Source of the DNA: Methyloversatilis discipulorum
Lineage (GTDB): Bacteria; Pseudomonadota; Gammaproteobacteria; Burkholderiales; Rhodocyclaceae
DNA length: 64,000 nucleotides
NCBI RefSeq assembly: GCF_000527135.1
Contig: NZ_AZUP01000001.1
Location: 1-64,000, forward strand
Direction: 5' to 3'
Shown: in pieces, positions 25,473 through 33,033 of the stretch
Numbering within the stretch: the stretch's first letter is position 1
Layout: every line of letters begins with the position of its first letter
Notes under the pieces: generated by a model
Database searches by the model: none
What the model was told of the DNA's origin: nothing
What the model saw: the letters and a program-made list of their open reading frames with translations, nothing else
Made by a program: the position numbers and the translations under genes

Positions 25473-26735
25473 TCAGCGCAGATTGCCGCGCAGTCTCTGC
25501 ACGTCGAGCGAACTGACCGGCGACGCGGTATTGCCCCAGCTACCGCGGATGTGCGACACCACCAGCGCCACTTCGTCGTCGCTGAGTGCGGCGGCGAAGG
25601 GCGGCATGCCGTAGGGACGCGGGTTGCCGCGCGTGGCGGGCGCGTAGCCGCCGCCCAGCACGATGCGCACCGTGTTCGCCGGCGGGTCCATCGTCACCGC
25701 GCGGTTGCCGGCCAACGCCGGCCAGACGCCCGGCTTGCCCTCGCCGCGCTCGCCGTGACAGTCGGCGCAGTGCTCGCCATAGAGCTGGGTGCCGCGCTCG
25801 CGCCGCAGTTCGTCCAGTACGCCGGTCGACTCCGCCTTCACCGACTGCGTCACCGGCAGCGACTTCAGATAGACCGCCATCGCGTCGAGATCGGTCGCCG
25901 ACAGGAATTGCGTGCTGCCGAACACCACCTCGGCCATCGGCCCGGCGGCGGTTGCGTTGCCGCTCACGCCGTCGCGCAGCAGCGCCACGATGTCGTCCTT
26001 TGCCCAGTCGGCCACGCCGGCTTCGTGCGGCGAGGTGAGCGAGGGCGCGTACCAGTTCTGCACCGGCATCAGGCCGCCGGCCAGCGCGTCCGGATCGCTG
26101 CTCGCGCCCAGTGCGTTGCGCGGCGCGTGGCAGGCGCTGCAGTGACCCAACCCCTGAACCAGATAGGCGCCGCGGTTCCAGTCCTCGGGCTTGGTCGCGT
26201 CGGCGACGAACACGCCCGGCTTGAAATAGAGCGCCCGCCAGGCCAGCAGCGCCGCCTGCGTGTCGTAGGGGAAGCGCAGCGCGTGCGGCCGGTTCGGCTT
26301 TTCGACCGGCGGCAGCGTCTGCAGCCAGGCCCAGATCGCGTCGGCATCGGCGCGTGTGACGCGGGTGTAGCTGGTGTAGGGGAAGGCCGGGTAGAGCAGG
26401 CGGCCGTCGCGTGCACGACCTTCGTGCAGCGCCTTCCAGAAGTCGTCGGCCGTCCATTGGCCGAGCCCGCTTGTCGGGTCCGGCGTCAGATTGCTGGTGA
26501 AGATCGTGCCGAAGGGCGTGTCCATCGCGCGGCCGCCGGCCCAGGGCGTGCCGCCCGGTGCGGTGTGGCAGGCCATGCAGTTGCCGGCGCGCGCAAGGTA
26601 CTCGCCGCGCGCGACCTGTGCCGCGCGGTCTTCATCCGCCGCACCGGCGGCCGGCTCATCCGCGGCCGGTTGCAGCGCGAGATAGACGCCTGCCAAGGCG
26701 GCGAGCAGCAGCGCTGCGATCAGGAGACGCTTCAT
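25473..26735 (-). CDS. Triheme c-type cytochrome, membrane-anchored (alcohol dehydrogenase cytochrome-subunit-like)
   Basis: The product is 420 residues. An N-terminal hydrophobic anchor (about 4-22) is followed by three heme-attachment motifs: CMACH near residue 53, CSACH near 197 and CADCH near 328. The three-domain layout matches cytochrome c subunits of membrane-bound quinohaemoprotein dehydrogenases (alcohol, gluconate and others), which pass electrons from a periplasmic dehydrogenase to ubiquinone. No dehydrogenase subunit is adjacent. Instead a diheme cytochrome is encoded just upstream with a 4-nt overlap, so the pair probably acts as an electron-transfer unit for an enzyme encoded elsewhere. 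Confidence 0.88.
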   Translation of the reverse strand: MKRLLIAALLLAALAGVYLALQPAADEPAAGAADEDRAAQVARGEYLARAGNCMACHTAPGGTPWAGGRAMDTPFGTIFTSNLTPDPTSGLGQWTADDFWKALHEGRARDGRLLYPAFPYTSYTRVTRADADAIWAWLQTLPPVEKPNRPHALRFPYDTQAALLAWRALYFKPGVFVADATKPEDWNRGAYLVQGLGHCSACHAPRNALGASSDPDALAGGLMPVQNWYAPSLTSPHEAGVADWAKDDIVALLRDGVSGNATAAGPMAEVVFGSTQFLSATDLDAMAVYLKSLPVTQSVKAESTGVLDELRRERGTQLYGEHCADCHGERGEGKPGVWPALAGNRAVTMDPPANTVRIVLGGGYAPATRGNPRPYGMPPFAAALSDDEVALVVSHIRGSWGNTASPVSSLDVQRLRGNLR

Positions 26736-27442
26736 CGCGCGCCCTCCGGCACACCGCCGCAGCGTATCGGCAGCGGCTTGTCGAGACGGGCGACCGGTTT
26801 GCCGCCCTGGGCGACCGGCTGCGACGACAGCCAGTGGGCAAGCGCCTGGATGTCGTCGGCGCTCAGGCTTCGGGCGATCTGCGCCATGCAGTCCGGCGCG
26901 TGCGCCTGGCGGATGCCGCTCTTCCAGCCGGCGAGCTGGGCTGCCAGATAGTCGCGCGGCAGGCCGAGCAGGCCGGGTATCGCCGGGGCGACGCCGGTCA
27001 GCGCGCTGCCGTGGCAGCTTTCGCAGGCCGGGATGTCGCGCGCCGCGTCGCCGTGGCGCACCAGTGCCTCGCCGCGTGCCAGCACGGCAGGCTTCTGCGC
27101 GGCGCGTGCAGGGGGTGGGTAGGGCAGTTCGAGCGCCGCAAAGTGGCTGGCCATCTCGCGCAGGTAGTCGTCGCTGAGCGTCTGCAGCAGACCGGTCATC
27201 AGTGGGTACTGACGGCGGCCATCGCGGAAGTTCAGCAACTGGTTGTACAGATAGCCGGCCGGTTTGCCGGCAATGCGCGGGTAGTAGCCGTCGGCGGCGG
27301 CACGGCCTTCGGCGCCGTGGCAGCCGGTACAGGCGAGCACGCGCTGTTCGAGGTCGGCAGCGGCGTCCGGTGCGGCGACGGCCGTGGTGCAGATCAGGGC
27401 TGCGCCGATCAGCAGGGCAGGAAGGGAGCTAAGGCGGATCAT
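26732..27442 (-). CDS. Diheme class I cytochrome c (c4/c553-like)
   Basis: The product is 236 residues with a cleavable signal peptide ending near residue 23 (TAVAA). Two heme motifs are present: CTGCH near residue 38 and CESCH near residue 141. Methionines suited as distal ligands lie in each domain (for example YPLMTG and DCMAQI). The two-domain form resembles cytochrome c4. It is periplasmic and overlaps the triheme cytochrome gene downstream by four bases (ATGA). This suggests co-translation and direct electron exchange. Confidence 0.87.
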   Translation of the reverse strand: MIRLSSLPALLIGAALICTTAVAAPDAAADLEQRVLACTGCHGAEGRAAADGYYPRIAGKPAGYLYNQLLNFRDGRRQYPLMTGLLQTLSDDYLREMASHFAALELPYPPPARAAQKPAVLARGEALVRHGDAARDIPACESCHGSALTGVAPAIPGLLGLPRDYLAAQLAGWKSGIRQAHAPDCMAQIARSLSADDIQALAHWLSSQPVAQGGKPVARLDKPLPIRCGGVPEGAR

Positions 27443-27535
27443 GACCGGGCGGGAAGCAGTGCGACGATGCGTCCCGATGATAAGCGCAGTCGCGGCAAGC
27501 GCCGGGTTATGACCCGATGCACCGTAACGGTGCAG

Positions 27536-28024
27536 TCACAGGCTGCGTATCTTACGGAGCAGCGCGGTGGTCGAACGCTCGTGTTCGAAGGCGATCGATT
27601 CGACCCGGCCGCCGCGCGCCAGCACTTCGGTGGCGCCGACGATGCGCTCGACCGGCCAGTCGCCACCCTTGACCAGCACGTCCGGTGCGCACGCCTTGAT
27701 CAGGTCGAGCGGCGTGTCGGCGTCGAACCAGGTGACCAGGCTGACAGACTCCAGCGCGGCGATCACCGCCGCGCGGTCTGCCAGCGCATTGACCGGGCGG
27801 TCCTCGCCCTTGCCCTGGCGTTTCACCGAGGCGTCGGTGTTCAGCGCGACGATGAGCGAGCCGCCGAGCGCGCGCGCCTGCGCCAGGCAGGTGACGTGGC
27901 CGCGGTGCACGATGTCGAAACAGCCGTTGGTGAACACCACCGGGCCGGGCAGCGCGCCGCGGCGTGCCGCGATCTCGTCCGGCGGGCAGATCTTGGCTTC
28001 GAAGGCCGGCGTGCCGCCCCGCAT
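27536..28024 (-). CDS. rfaE2: HldE C-terminal/RfaE2-type nucleotidyltransferase (D-glycero-beta-D-manno-heptose 1-phosphate adenylyltransferase)
   Basis: The product is 162 residues. The nucleotidyltransferase signature is clear: VVFTNGCFDIVHRGHVTCL, containing the HxGH-like motif HRGH, and later VNALADRAAVIAALESV and DVLVKGGDW. Stand-alone proteins of this type add AMP to heptose-1-phosphate to make ADP-heptose for LPS inner core. The kinase half (HldE N-terminal or RfaE1) is not here. The start ATG overlaps the stop of the upstream ferritin-like gene by one base (TGATG). Confidence 0.9.
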   Translation of the reverse strand: MRGGTPAFEAKICPPDEIAARRGALPGPVVFTNGCFDIVHRGHVTCLAQARALGGSLIVALNTDASVKRQGKGEDRPVNALADRAAVIAALESVSLVTWFDADTPLDLIKACAPDVLVKGGDWPVERIVGATEVLARGGRVESIAFEHERSTTALLRKIRSL

Positions 28025-28854
28025 CAGGCGGCGCCGGCGTACTGTTTGCGGAAGCGGTTCAGGTCGCCCACCGTCTTGAAGCTTTCGCCGAACAGCGAGC
28101 TCAGGTTGCGCAGGATGCCGCCGATCACGCGCGCCTCGCAGTCCTTGTCGAAGCGGATCTGCTCGTCCAGCCAGCGCTCCAGCCACTCCGGGTCGGGCAG
28201 TCGCGACTGCACGGTGTCGCGCGGGAAGTGCGCCTTGCTCACGTGCAGATTGGTCGGGTGCATCGGCTTGCCGGCGCGGCCGCTGGCGGCCATCAGCATG
28301 CCGATCTTCGAGAACGCGGCGCGCGCGGCGTCGCCGGCCTGATCGATCGCCCGCTTCATGTACTTCAGATAGGCGCCGCCATGACGGGCCTCGTCGCGCG
28401 ACAGCAGGTCGTAGATGTGCTTGATCACCGGCTCGGTATGCCATTCGGACGCGCGGCGGTACCACTGGGTCAGGCGCACCTCACCGCAGAAATGCAGCAT
28501 CAGCGTCTCCAGCGCCGGCGCCGGGTCGAACTCGAAGCGCACTTCGTGCAGTTCCTCTTCGGTCGGCGCCAATTCGGGGCGGAAGCGGCGCAGGTATTCG
28601 ATCAGCACCAGCGAGTGCTTCTGTTCCTCGTAGAACCAGATCGACATGAAGGCCGAGAAGTCGGAATCGTCGCGGTTGTCGCGCAGGAACATTTCGGTGG
28701 CCGGCAGCGCCGACCATTCGGTGATGGCATTCATCTTGATCGTCATCGCCTGCTCGTCGGACAGCAGCGCGGCGTCGAAACTGTCCCAGGGCACGTCTTT
28801 CGCCATGTCCCAGCGGGCGGATTCGAGTGACTTGAACAGTTCGGGATAGAGCAT
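28024..28854 (-). CDS. Ferritin-like diiron protein of unknown function
   Basis: The product is 276 residues, started at ATG 28854 because AGGAG lies upstream; the longer frame to 28998 lacks such a site. Carboxylate and histidine ligands of a four-helix diiron site are visible: Glu in WSALPATEMF, EEQKH in FYEEQKHSLVLIEYL (about 77-91), Glu in FCGEVRLTQWYR, and DEARH in LSRDEARHGGAYL. This repeated E-x2-H pattern resembles acyl-ACP desaturase and other ferritin-like oxidases. The substrate is unknown. It is translationally coupled to the ADP-heptose gene, though a link to LPS is only inference. Confidence 0.75.
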   Translation of the reverse strand: MLYPELFKSLESARWDMAKDVPWDSFDAALLSDEQAMTIKMNAITEWSALPATEMFLRDNRDDSDFSAFMSIWFYEEQKHSLVLIEYLRRFRPELAPTEEELHEVRFEFDPAPALETLMLHFCGEVRLTQWYRRASEWHTEPVIKHIYDLLSRDEARHGGAYLKYMKRAIDQAGDAARAAFSKIGMLMAASGRAGKPMHPTNLHVSKAHFPRDTVQSRLPDPEWLERWLDEQIRFDKDCEARVIGGILRNLSSLFGESFKTVGDLNRFRKQYAGAA

Positions 28855-29053
28855 GAAGGGCTCCTGAAGAAAAAAGCATTTTACGCGAGCAGAAGTCAGC
28901 CCGATGACAGCTCGTGGCCGCATCCCGCTTCCGTCGTCCGCGTAGCGAGGTCCGCGCATGCGCGACGCAAGCCGACCGCTACGCAGCTGCCTATTCAATC
29001 ATGGATGGACGCCGGCGGATCGCCGGAAAAGCGTGTGTTTCCCGTTGCCCGGT

Positions 29054-29968
29054 TCAGTGGCTGGCGTGGGCGTCCCGCCAGGCACGGACAGCGGGCCCGA
29101 CGTCGGCGATGCCGCGTATCACGCGTACGCCGGCTTCGTTGCGCAGCTTGTCGCGCGCACCGGCGCCGCCGACCCACAGTTCCACCGTCTGTGGCAGGGC
29201 CTCGCGCAGCGTGCGGATGCCGGCGATGGCCTGGCGTACCGGGAAGGCGGAACTGAAGGACAGCGCCACGATGTCGGCGCTGGCGGTGAGGGCCGAAGTG
29301 CGGATGTCGGCCAGCGGCATGCGTGGCCCGAGCGAACAGCACTGCGCACCTTCGGCGGTCAGCATCACCTCGACCATCAGCAGGCCGAGCGCGTGTTCTT
29401 CCTCCGGCAGCGTGGTCAGCAGCACGCGCGGCGGCTTGCCGGTGCGCGCGTAACTGGCCAGCGTTCCGCGCAGGAAGGACTGCGTCTGTTCGGTATAGAA
29501 GTGCTCGTCCGGCACGCCGATGTCGCCGCGCATCCACGCTTCGCCGATGTCCACGTTGAGCGGCGCGACCAGATCGGTGACCAGCCCCTGCAGGCCCTTT
29601 TCGAGCAGCGTCTGCTGGAACACCCGGCGCAATGCCTCGACGTCATGGCTGCGGATGGCGTCGAGTATTTCACCGGCCAGCAGCGCCGGCACGCGTGAGG
29701 CCTGTTCGGCCTCGATGATGAGTTGCAGTTCGGCCGCGCTGGCCGCCAGCAGCTTGCCCGGGCGCCAGCCCTGATCCATCAGGCGGCGTATCAGGCGCAG
29801 CTTGCCGACATCTTCGAGCGAGTACAGCCGCTCGCCGGCCTCGTCGCGGATGGGTTTGGGGAAACCGTAGCGACGTTCCCATACGCGCAGCGTGTCTTTC
29901 AGAAGGCCGGTCTCCCGCTCCACCGCGCTGATGGTCAGCAGGGACAGCCCCGATGCGTGAGCACTCAT
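29054..29968 (-). CDS. CarH/LitR-type B12-binding MerR-family regulator
   Basis: The product is 304 residues. An N-terminal MerR helix-turn-helix (LTISAVERETGLLKDTLRVWERRYGFP, about 11-37) is followed by a helical bundle carrying W145-x9-E155-H156, the Wx9EH signature around the adenosyl group in CarH. A Rossmann-type B12-binding domain with E190-x-H192-x2-G195 follows. In CarH proteins adenosylcobalamin drives tetramer formation and DNA binding in the dark, and light breaks the Co-C bond and releases the operator. Met146 occupies the position of Thermus CarH His132. The ribosome-binding site AGGA lies within an operator palindrome touching the start codon, so autoregulation is likely. The divergent neighbours form the probable regulon. 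Confidence 0.9.
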   Translation of the reverse strand: MSAHASGLSLLTISAVERETGLLKDTLRVWERRYGFPKPIRDEAGERLYSLEDVGKLRLIRRLMDQGWRPGKLLAASAAELQLIIEAEQASRVPALLAGEILDAIRSHDVEALRRVFQQTLLEKGLQGLVTDLVAPLNVDIGEAWMRGDIGVPDEHFYTEQTQSFLRGTLASYARTGKPPRVLLTTLPEEEHALGLLMVEVMLTAEGAQCCSLGPRMPLADIRTSALTASADIVALSFSSAFPVRQAIAGIRTLREALPQTVELWVGGAGARDKLRNEAGVRVIRGIADVGPAVRAWRDAHASH

Positions 29969-29983
29969 TTTGTCCTGGACAAA
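29969..29983. promoter_or_regulatory. Operator palindrome 1 of the CarH-like regulator
   Basis: TTTGTCC-T-GGACAAA is a perfect 7-1-7 dyad that touches the start codon of the regulator gene. It lies 3 bp upstream of the -35 box of the divergent operon promoter. It shares its 7-bp arms with palindrome 2 at 30031-30047. Confidence 0.75.
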
Positions 29984-29986
29984 TCG

Positions 29987-30015
29987 TTGACATGGCGACT
30001 CATGAGTCCTAGATT
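29987..30015 (+). promoter_or_regulatory. Sigma-70 promoter of the CarH-controlled operon
   Basis: TTGACA (29987-29992), a 17-bp spacer and TAGATT (30010-30015) form a near-consensus promoter lying between the two operator palindromes. On the opposite strand TGGACA (inside palindrome 2), a 17-bp spacer and TAATCT (30018-30013) form a candidate promoter for the regulator gene. Binding at both palindromes could close both promoters. Confidence 0.7.
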
Positions 30016-30030
30016 ACGGCTTGAGTCTTG

Positions 30031-30047
30031 TTTTGTCCAGGACAAAA
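30031..30047. promoter_or_regulatory. Operator palindrome 2 of the CarH-like regulator
   Basis: TTTTGTCC-A-GGACAAAA is a perfect 8-1-8 dyad located about 10 bp downstream of the expected start of the operon transcript. It covers the probable -35 of the regulator's own promoter. Its centre is 63 bp (six helical turns) from the centre of palindrome 1. Confidence 0.75.
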
Positions 30048-30057
30048 AGGGGGCGGT

Positions 30058-30333
30058 ATGAAGACGATGAAAGCTGCAGGAAGCGCTACAAGCGCGCTGG
30101 CAATGCTGTTCTGCGTGTCCGCGTCGGCCGTCATGCCGTCGGCGGCCGAACCGGTCGACCATGAACGCTCCGCTGCGCCGGCGCAGAAAGCGTCGGCCTC
30201 TGTCAAGCCGGCGTCGAGCCAGACCGACGCGCTGGTGCATCTGCATCGTGCCGCGACCGCTGGCTACTTCCCGGCGCACCTCGTCGTCGACGCTTCGGCG
30301 CGCTGCTGCGAGTCGGCCCGTGTTGCGCGCTGA
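30058..30333 (+). CDS. Small exported protein of unknown function
   Basis: The product is 91 residues, from ATG 30058 with a GGGGGCGG stretch upstream. An N-terminal signal peptide (about residues 1-32, ending in SASAVMPSAA) is followed by an Ala/Ser-rich segment and a C-terminus with two adjacent cysteines (ARCCESARVAR). I do not recognise a family. It is the first gene after the CarH-type operators and its end overlaps the start of the peroxidase gene in another frame, so it would be co-expressed. The existence of the protein is plausible but not certain. Confidence 0.5.
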   Translation: MKTMKAAGSATSALAMLFCVSASAVMPSAAEPVDHERSAAPAQKASASVKPASSQTDALVHLHRAATAGYFPAHLVVDASARCCESARVAR

Positions 30334-30880
30334 CGTGCTGCGCATCGCCTTCGCGCTGGTGACGACCTTGACTTCGATGACTGCGGCTGCGGCCGACGCC
30401 TGCCCGACGCTGCTTGATCGTTCGATTCCCGGCCTGCTAGACGGCAAGCCGCGGTCGCTGTGCGAGTACAGCGGCCGCGTGCTGCTGGTGGTCAATACCG
30501 CCAGCCGCTGCGGCTACACCGGCCAGTACGCCGGGCTGGAAAAGCTGCAGGACAGCTACGGCAAACGCGGCCTGACCGTGCTCGGCTTCCCGTCGAACGA
30601 CTTCGGCAACCAGGAGCCTGGCAGCGACAAGGACATCGCCGAGTTCTGCAGCATGACCTACGGCGTCAAGTTTCCGATGTTCTCGAAGACCTCTGTGAAG
30701 GGTGCCCAGCGCCACCCCTTCTACGCCGATCTGGCGAAGGCCTCAGGTTCTGAGCCGGCGTGGAACTTCCACAAATACCTGATCGGGCGCGACGGCCGCA
30801 CGGTGACCGCCTTCCCCAGCAACGTGGCACCCGATTCGAACGTGCTGCTGCGCGAGATCGAAGCGGCTCTGGGCAGATGA
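30320..30880 (+). CDS. Glutathione peroxidase family protein, exported
   Basis: The product is about 186 residues from GTG 30320; TTG 30323 and GTG 30335 are alternatives. A signal peptide (LRIAFALVTTLTSMTAAAADA) precedes a full GPx fold. The peroxidatic cysteine lies in NTASRCGYTGQY (Cys in place of selenocysteine), with the catalytic Gln and Asn in FPSNDFGNQEPG and Trp-Asn in PAWNFHKYLI. Such Cys-GPx enzymes reduce lipid or organic hydroperoxides, often using thioredoxin. Export to the periplasm and placement in a CarH-controlled lipid operon point to defence against light-induced lipid peroxides; that role is inferred. Confidence 0.88.
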   Translation: MLRADVLRIAFALVTTLTSMTAAAADACPTLLDRSIPGLLDGKPRSLCEYSGRVLLVVNTASRCGYTGQYAGLEKLQDSYGKRGLTVLGFPSNDFGNQEPGSDKDIAEFCSMTYGVKFPMFSKTSVKGAQRHPFYADLAKASGSEPAWNFHKYLIGRDGRTVTAFPSNVAPDSNVLLREIEAALGR

Positions 30881-30982
30881 CGCACATCGGCGGATCGCAC
30901 ACGCAAATCCGAGCAGGTGAATCCGCGCAGGTGAATCCATAACGCCCGTTCGCGTGTAGCGCTGGGCTGGAGGCAGAAAATA

Positions 30983-32266
30983 ATGAAGATTGCGGTGGTG
31001 GGGGCGGGCATTTCGGGTCTGTCGGCAGCGTGGCTGCTGTCGCGCCAGCACGAGGTGACGCTGTATGAACAGGAGGGCCGCCTGGGCGGTCACTCGAACA
31101 CGGTGGACGTCGAAATCGACGGGGTGAGCCATCCGGTCGACACCGGCTTCATCGTGTTCAACCGCGACACCTATCCGAACCTGTGCGGCCTGTTCTCGTT
31201 GCTCGGCGTGTCGATCGCCGACAGCGACATGTCCTTCGGCGTGTCCTTGCGCGAGCCGGACATCGAATGGGCCGGCACCAATCTGGCGAGCGTGTTCGCG
31301 CAGCCGGCCAATCTGGCGCGCCCGCGCTTCTGGGGCATGCTGCAGGACATCCTGCGCTTCAATTCGGAAGTGACCGAAAGGGCCGCCAACGGCAGCGCCG
31401 AGCACATTTCGCTCGGTGAATTCCTGGTGCGGCACCGTTACGGCGACGCCTTCCGCGACTGGTACCTGCTGCCGATGGCGGCGGCCATCTGGTCCTGTCC
31501 GACGCAGACCATGATGAGCTACCCGCTCGCCACTTTTGCCCGCTTCTGTCACAACCACGGTCTGCTGCGGGTGAACGACCGGCCGCAGTGGCTCACCGTA
31601 CGTGGCGGCTCGCGCGAGTATGTGAAGCGCATGGCGGCCGCGCTGCAGGACGTCCGGCGCGCGTCGGCGGTGAAGGGCCTGCAGCGTGTGTCGGACGGCG
31701 TGCTGGTGCAGGCAGCCGGCGTGCTCGAACGCTACGACCAGGTGGTGCTGGCCTGTCATTCCGACGAGGCGCTGGCGCTGCTCGGCGATACGGCGACGGC
31801 GCCCGAGCGGCGCCTGCTCGGCGCCATCCGCTACCAGCCCAATCACGCCGTGCTGCATACCGACACCGCGTTGCTGCCGCGCAACCGCCGCGTCTGGTCG
31901 TCGTGGAACTACATGGCCGGCGTCGGCGCGCCGGACAGCCGGCCGGTCAGCGTGTCCTATCTGATGAACCGGCTGCAGCCGCTGCCTTTCGAGCAGCCGG
32001 TCGTCGTGTCGCTGAATCCATTCATCGAGCCGGATCCGGCCCGCGTGATCGCTCGCATCGACTACGCGCATCCGCTGTTCGATGGTCCGGCCATCGACGC
32101 GCAGGCGCGGCTGCCGGAAATCCAGGGGCGCGATCGCCTGTGGTTCTGCGGCGCGTGGACCGGCTACGGCTTCCACGAAGACGGTCTCGCGTCGGCGGTG
32201 CGCGTCGCGCGTCACCTGGGCGTGGACATTCCCTGGCAGCGCAGCGGCGAGGTGCTGGCCGCATGA
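30983..32266 (+). CDS. FAD-dependent oxidoreductase (amine-oxidase/desaturase-like)
   Basis: The product is 427 residues. The N-terminus holds the FAD dinucleotide motif VVGAGISGLSAAWLL followed by LYEQEGRLGGHSNTV. The C-terminus has the second flavin-contact block RLWFCGAWTGYGFHEDGLASAVRVA. It belongs to the flavin amine-oxidase/phytoene-desaturase-like group that is regularly found beside DUF1365 and Cfa-like genes. In Rhodobacter a protein of this type (UfaD) is reported to desaturate methylated fatty acids on the way to furan fatty acids; equivalence here is inference. It overlaps the DUF1365 gene by four bases. A 12-bp direct repeat (GCAGGTGAATCC at 30913 and 30927) lies in the 102-bp gap before it. 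Confidence 0.88.
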   Translation: MKIAVVGAGISGLSAAWLLSRQHEVTLYEQEGRLGGHSNTVDVEIDGVSHPVDTGFIVFNRDTYPNLCGLFSLLGVSIADSDMSFGVSLREPDIEWAGTNLASVFAQPANLARPRFWGMLQDILRFNSEVTERAANGSAEHISLGEFLVRHRYGDAFRDWYLLPMAAAIWSCPTQTMMSYPLATFARFCHNHGLLRVNDRPQWLTVRGGSREYVKRMAAALQDVRRASAVKGLQRVSDGVLVQAAGVLERYDQVVLACHSDEALALLGDTATAPERRLLGAIRYQPNHAVLHTDTALLPRNRRVWSSWNYMAGVGAPDSRPVSVSYLMNRLQPLPFEQPVVVSLNPFIEPDPARVIARIDYAHPLFDGPAIDAQARLPEIQGRDRLWFCGAWTGYGFHEDGLASAVRVARHLGVDIPWQRSGEVLAA

Positions 32267-33033
32267 GTGATGTGGTGGCGGTCAGCCTCTGTCGCGGCGC
32301 GGTCATGCATGCCCGCGCGACGCCGGTGCGCACGCGATTCGCCTATCGCCTGTTCTTCTTGCGCATCGCGCTGAGCCGTCTTGGCCTGCAGCCGGTACCG
32401 ATGCTGGCGCTGAACCGCTGGGCGCCGCTGTCCTTCCACTACCGCGACCACGGCGCGCGCGACGGATCGCACCCGCTGCCCTGGATACGTGCGCTGCTGG
32501 CGCGCGAGGGGCTGGGCTGTGCCGACGGCGAAGTGGTGCTGCAGACCATGCCGCGGCTGTTCGGCTACGTCTTCAACCCGGTCAGCTTCTGGTTCTGCCA
32601 TGACCGTGCCGGTGCGCTGCGCGCCGTGCTGTGCGAGGTGAACAACACCTTCGGCGAGCGCCACGACTACCTGGTCGCGCACGCCGACGGTCGGCCGATC
32701 GGCGACGGCGAGTGGATGGAGACGCGCAAGGTGTTCCACGTGTCCCCCTTCTTCCCGGTCAGCGGCAGCTACCGCTTCCGCTTCGACCGGCGGGGCGACT
32801 TGCACGCGGTGGCCATCGACTATCACGACGGCGGCGAACGCCGGCTGCGCACACGCGTGTCCGGTCGTGCCGAAACCATGAGCCGGGCTGCCGCCTGGCG
32901 CGCGCTGTTCGCGCACCCGCTGATGACGCTGGCGGTGATCGCGCGCATCCACGTGCAGGCCTTCCATCTGTGGCGCGCGCGCGTGCCCTTCTTCAGCAAA
33001 CCACAACCTCCCGTACAGGAAATGACCCGATGA
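32263..33033 (+). CDS. DUF1365 family protein
   Basis: The product is 256 residues, beginning at ATG 32263 in a 4-nt overlap with the preceding gene. The DUF1365 hallmarks are present: an N-terminal MHARATPVRTRFAYRLFFLRI, LFGYVFNPVSFWFCHD (about 103-118), CEVNNTFGERHDYLV and a FHVSPFFPVSGSYRFRF block. The biochemical role is unknown to me. The gene is almost always coupled with the FAD oxidoreductase and the Cfa-like methyltransferase in this kind of cluster, which suggests one pathway on membrane lipids. No signal peptide or clear membrane span is seen. Confidence 0.9.
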   Translation: MSDVVAVSLCRGAVMHARATPVRTRFAYRLFFLRIALSRLGLQPVPMLALNRWAPLSFHYRDHGARDGSHPLPWIRALLAREGLGCADGEVVLQTMPRLFGYVFNPVSFWFCHDRAGALRAVLCEVNNTFGERHDYLVAHADGRPIGDGEWMETRKVFHVSPFFPVSGSYRFRFDRRGDLHAVAIDYHDGGERRLRTRVSGRAETMSRAAAWRALFAHPLMTLAVIARIHVQAFHLWRARVPFFSKPQPPVQEMTR

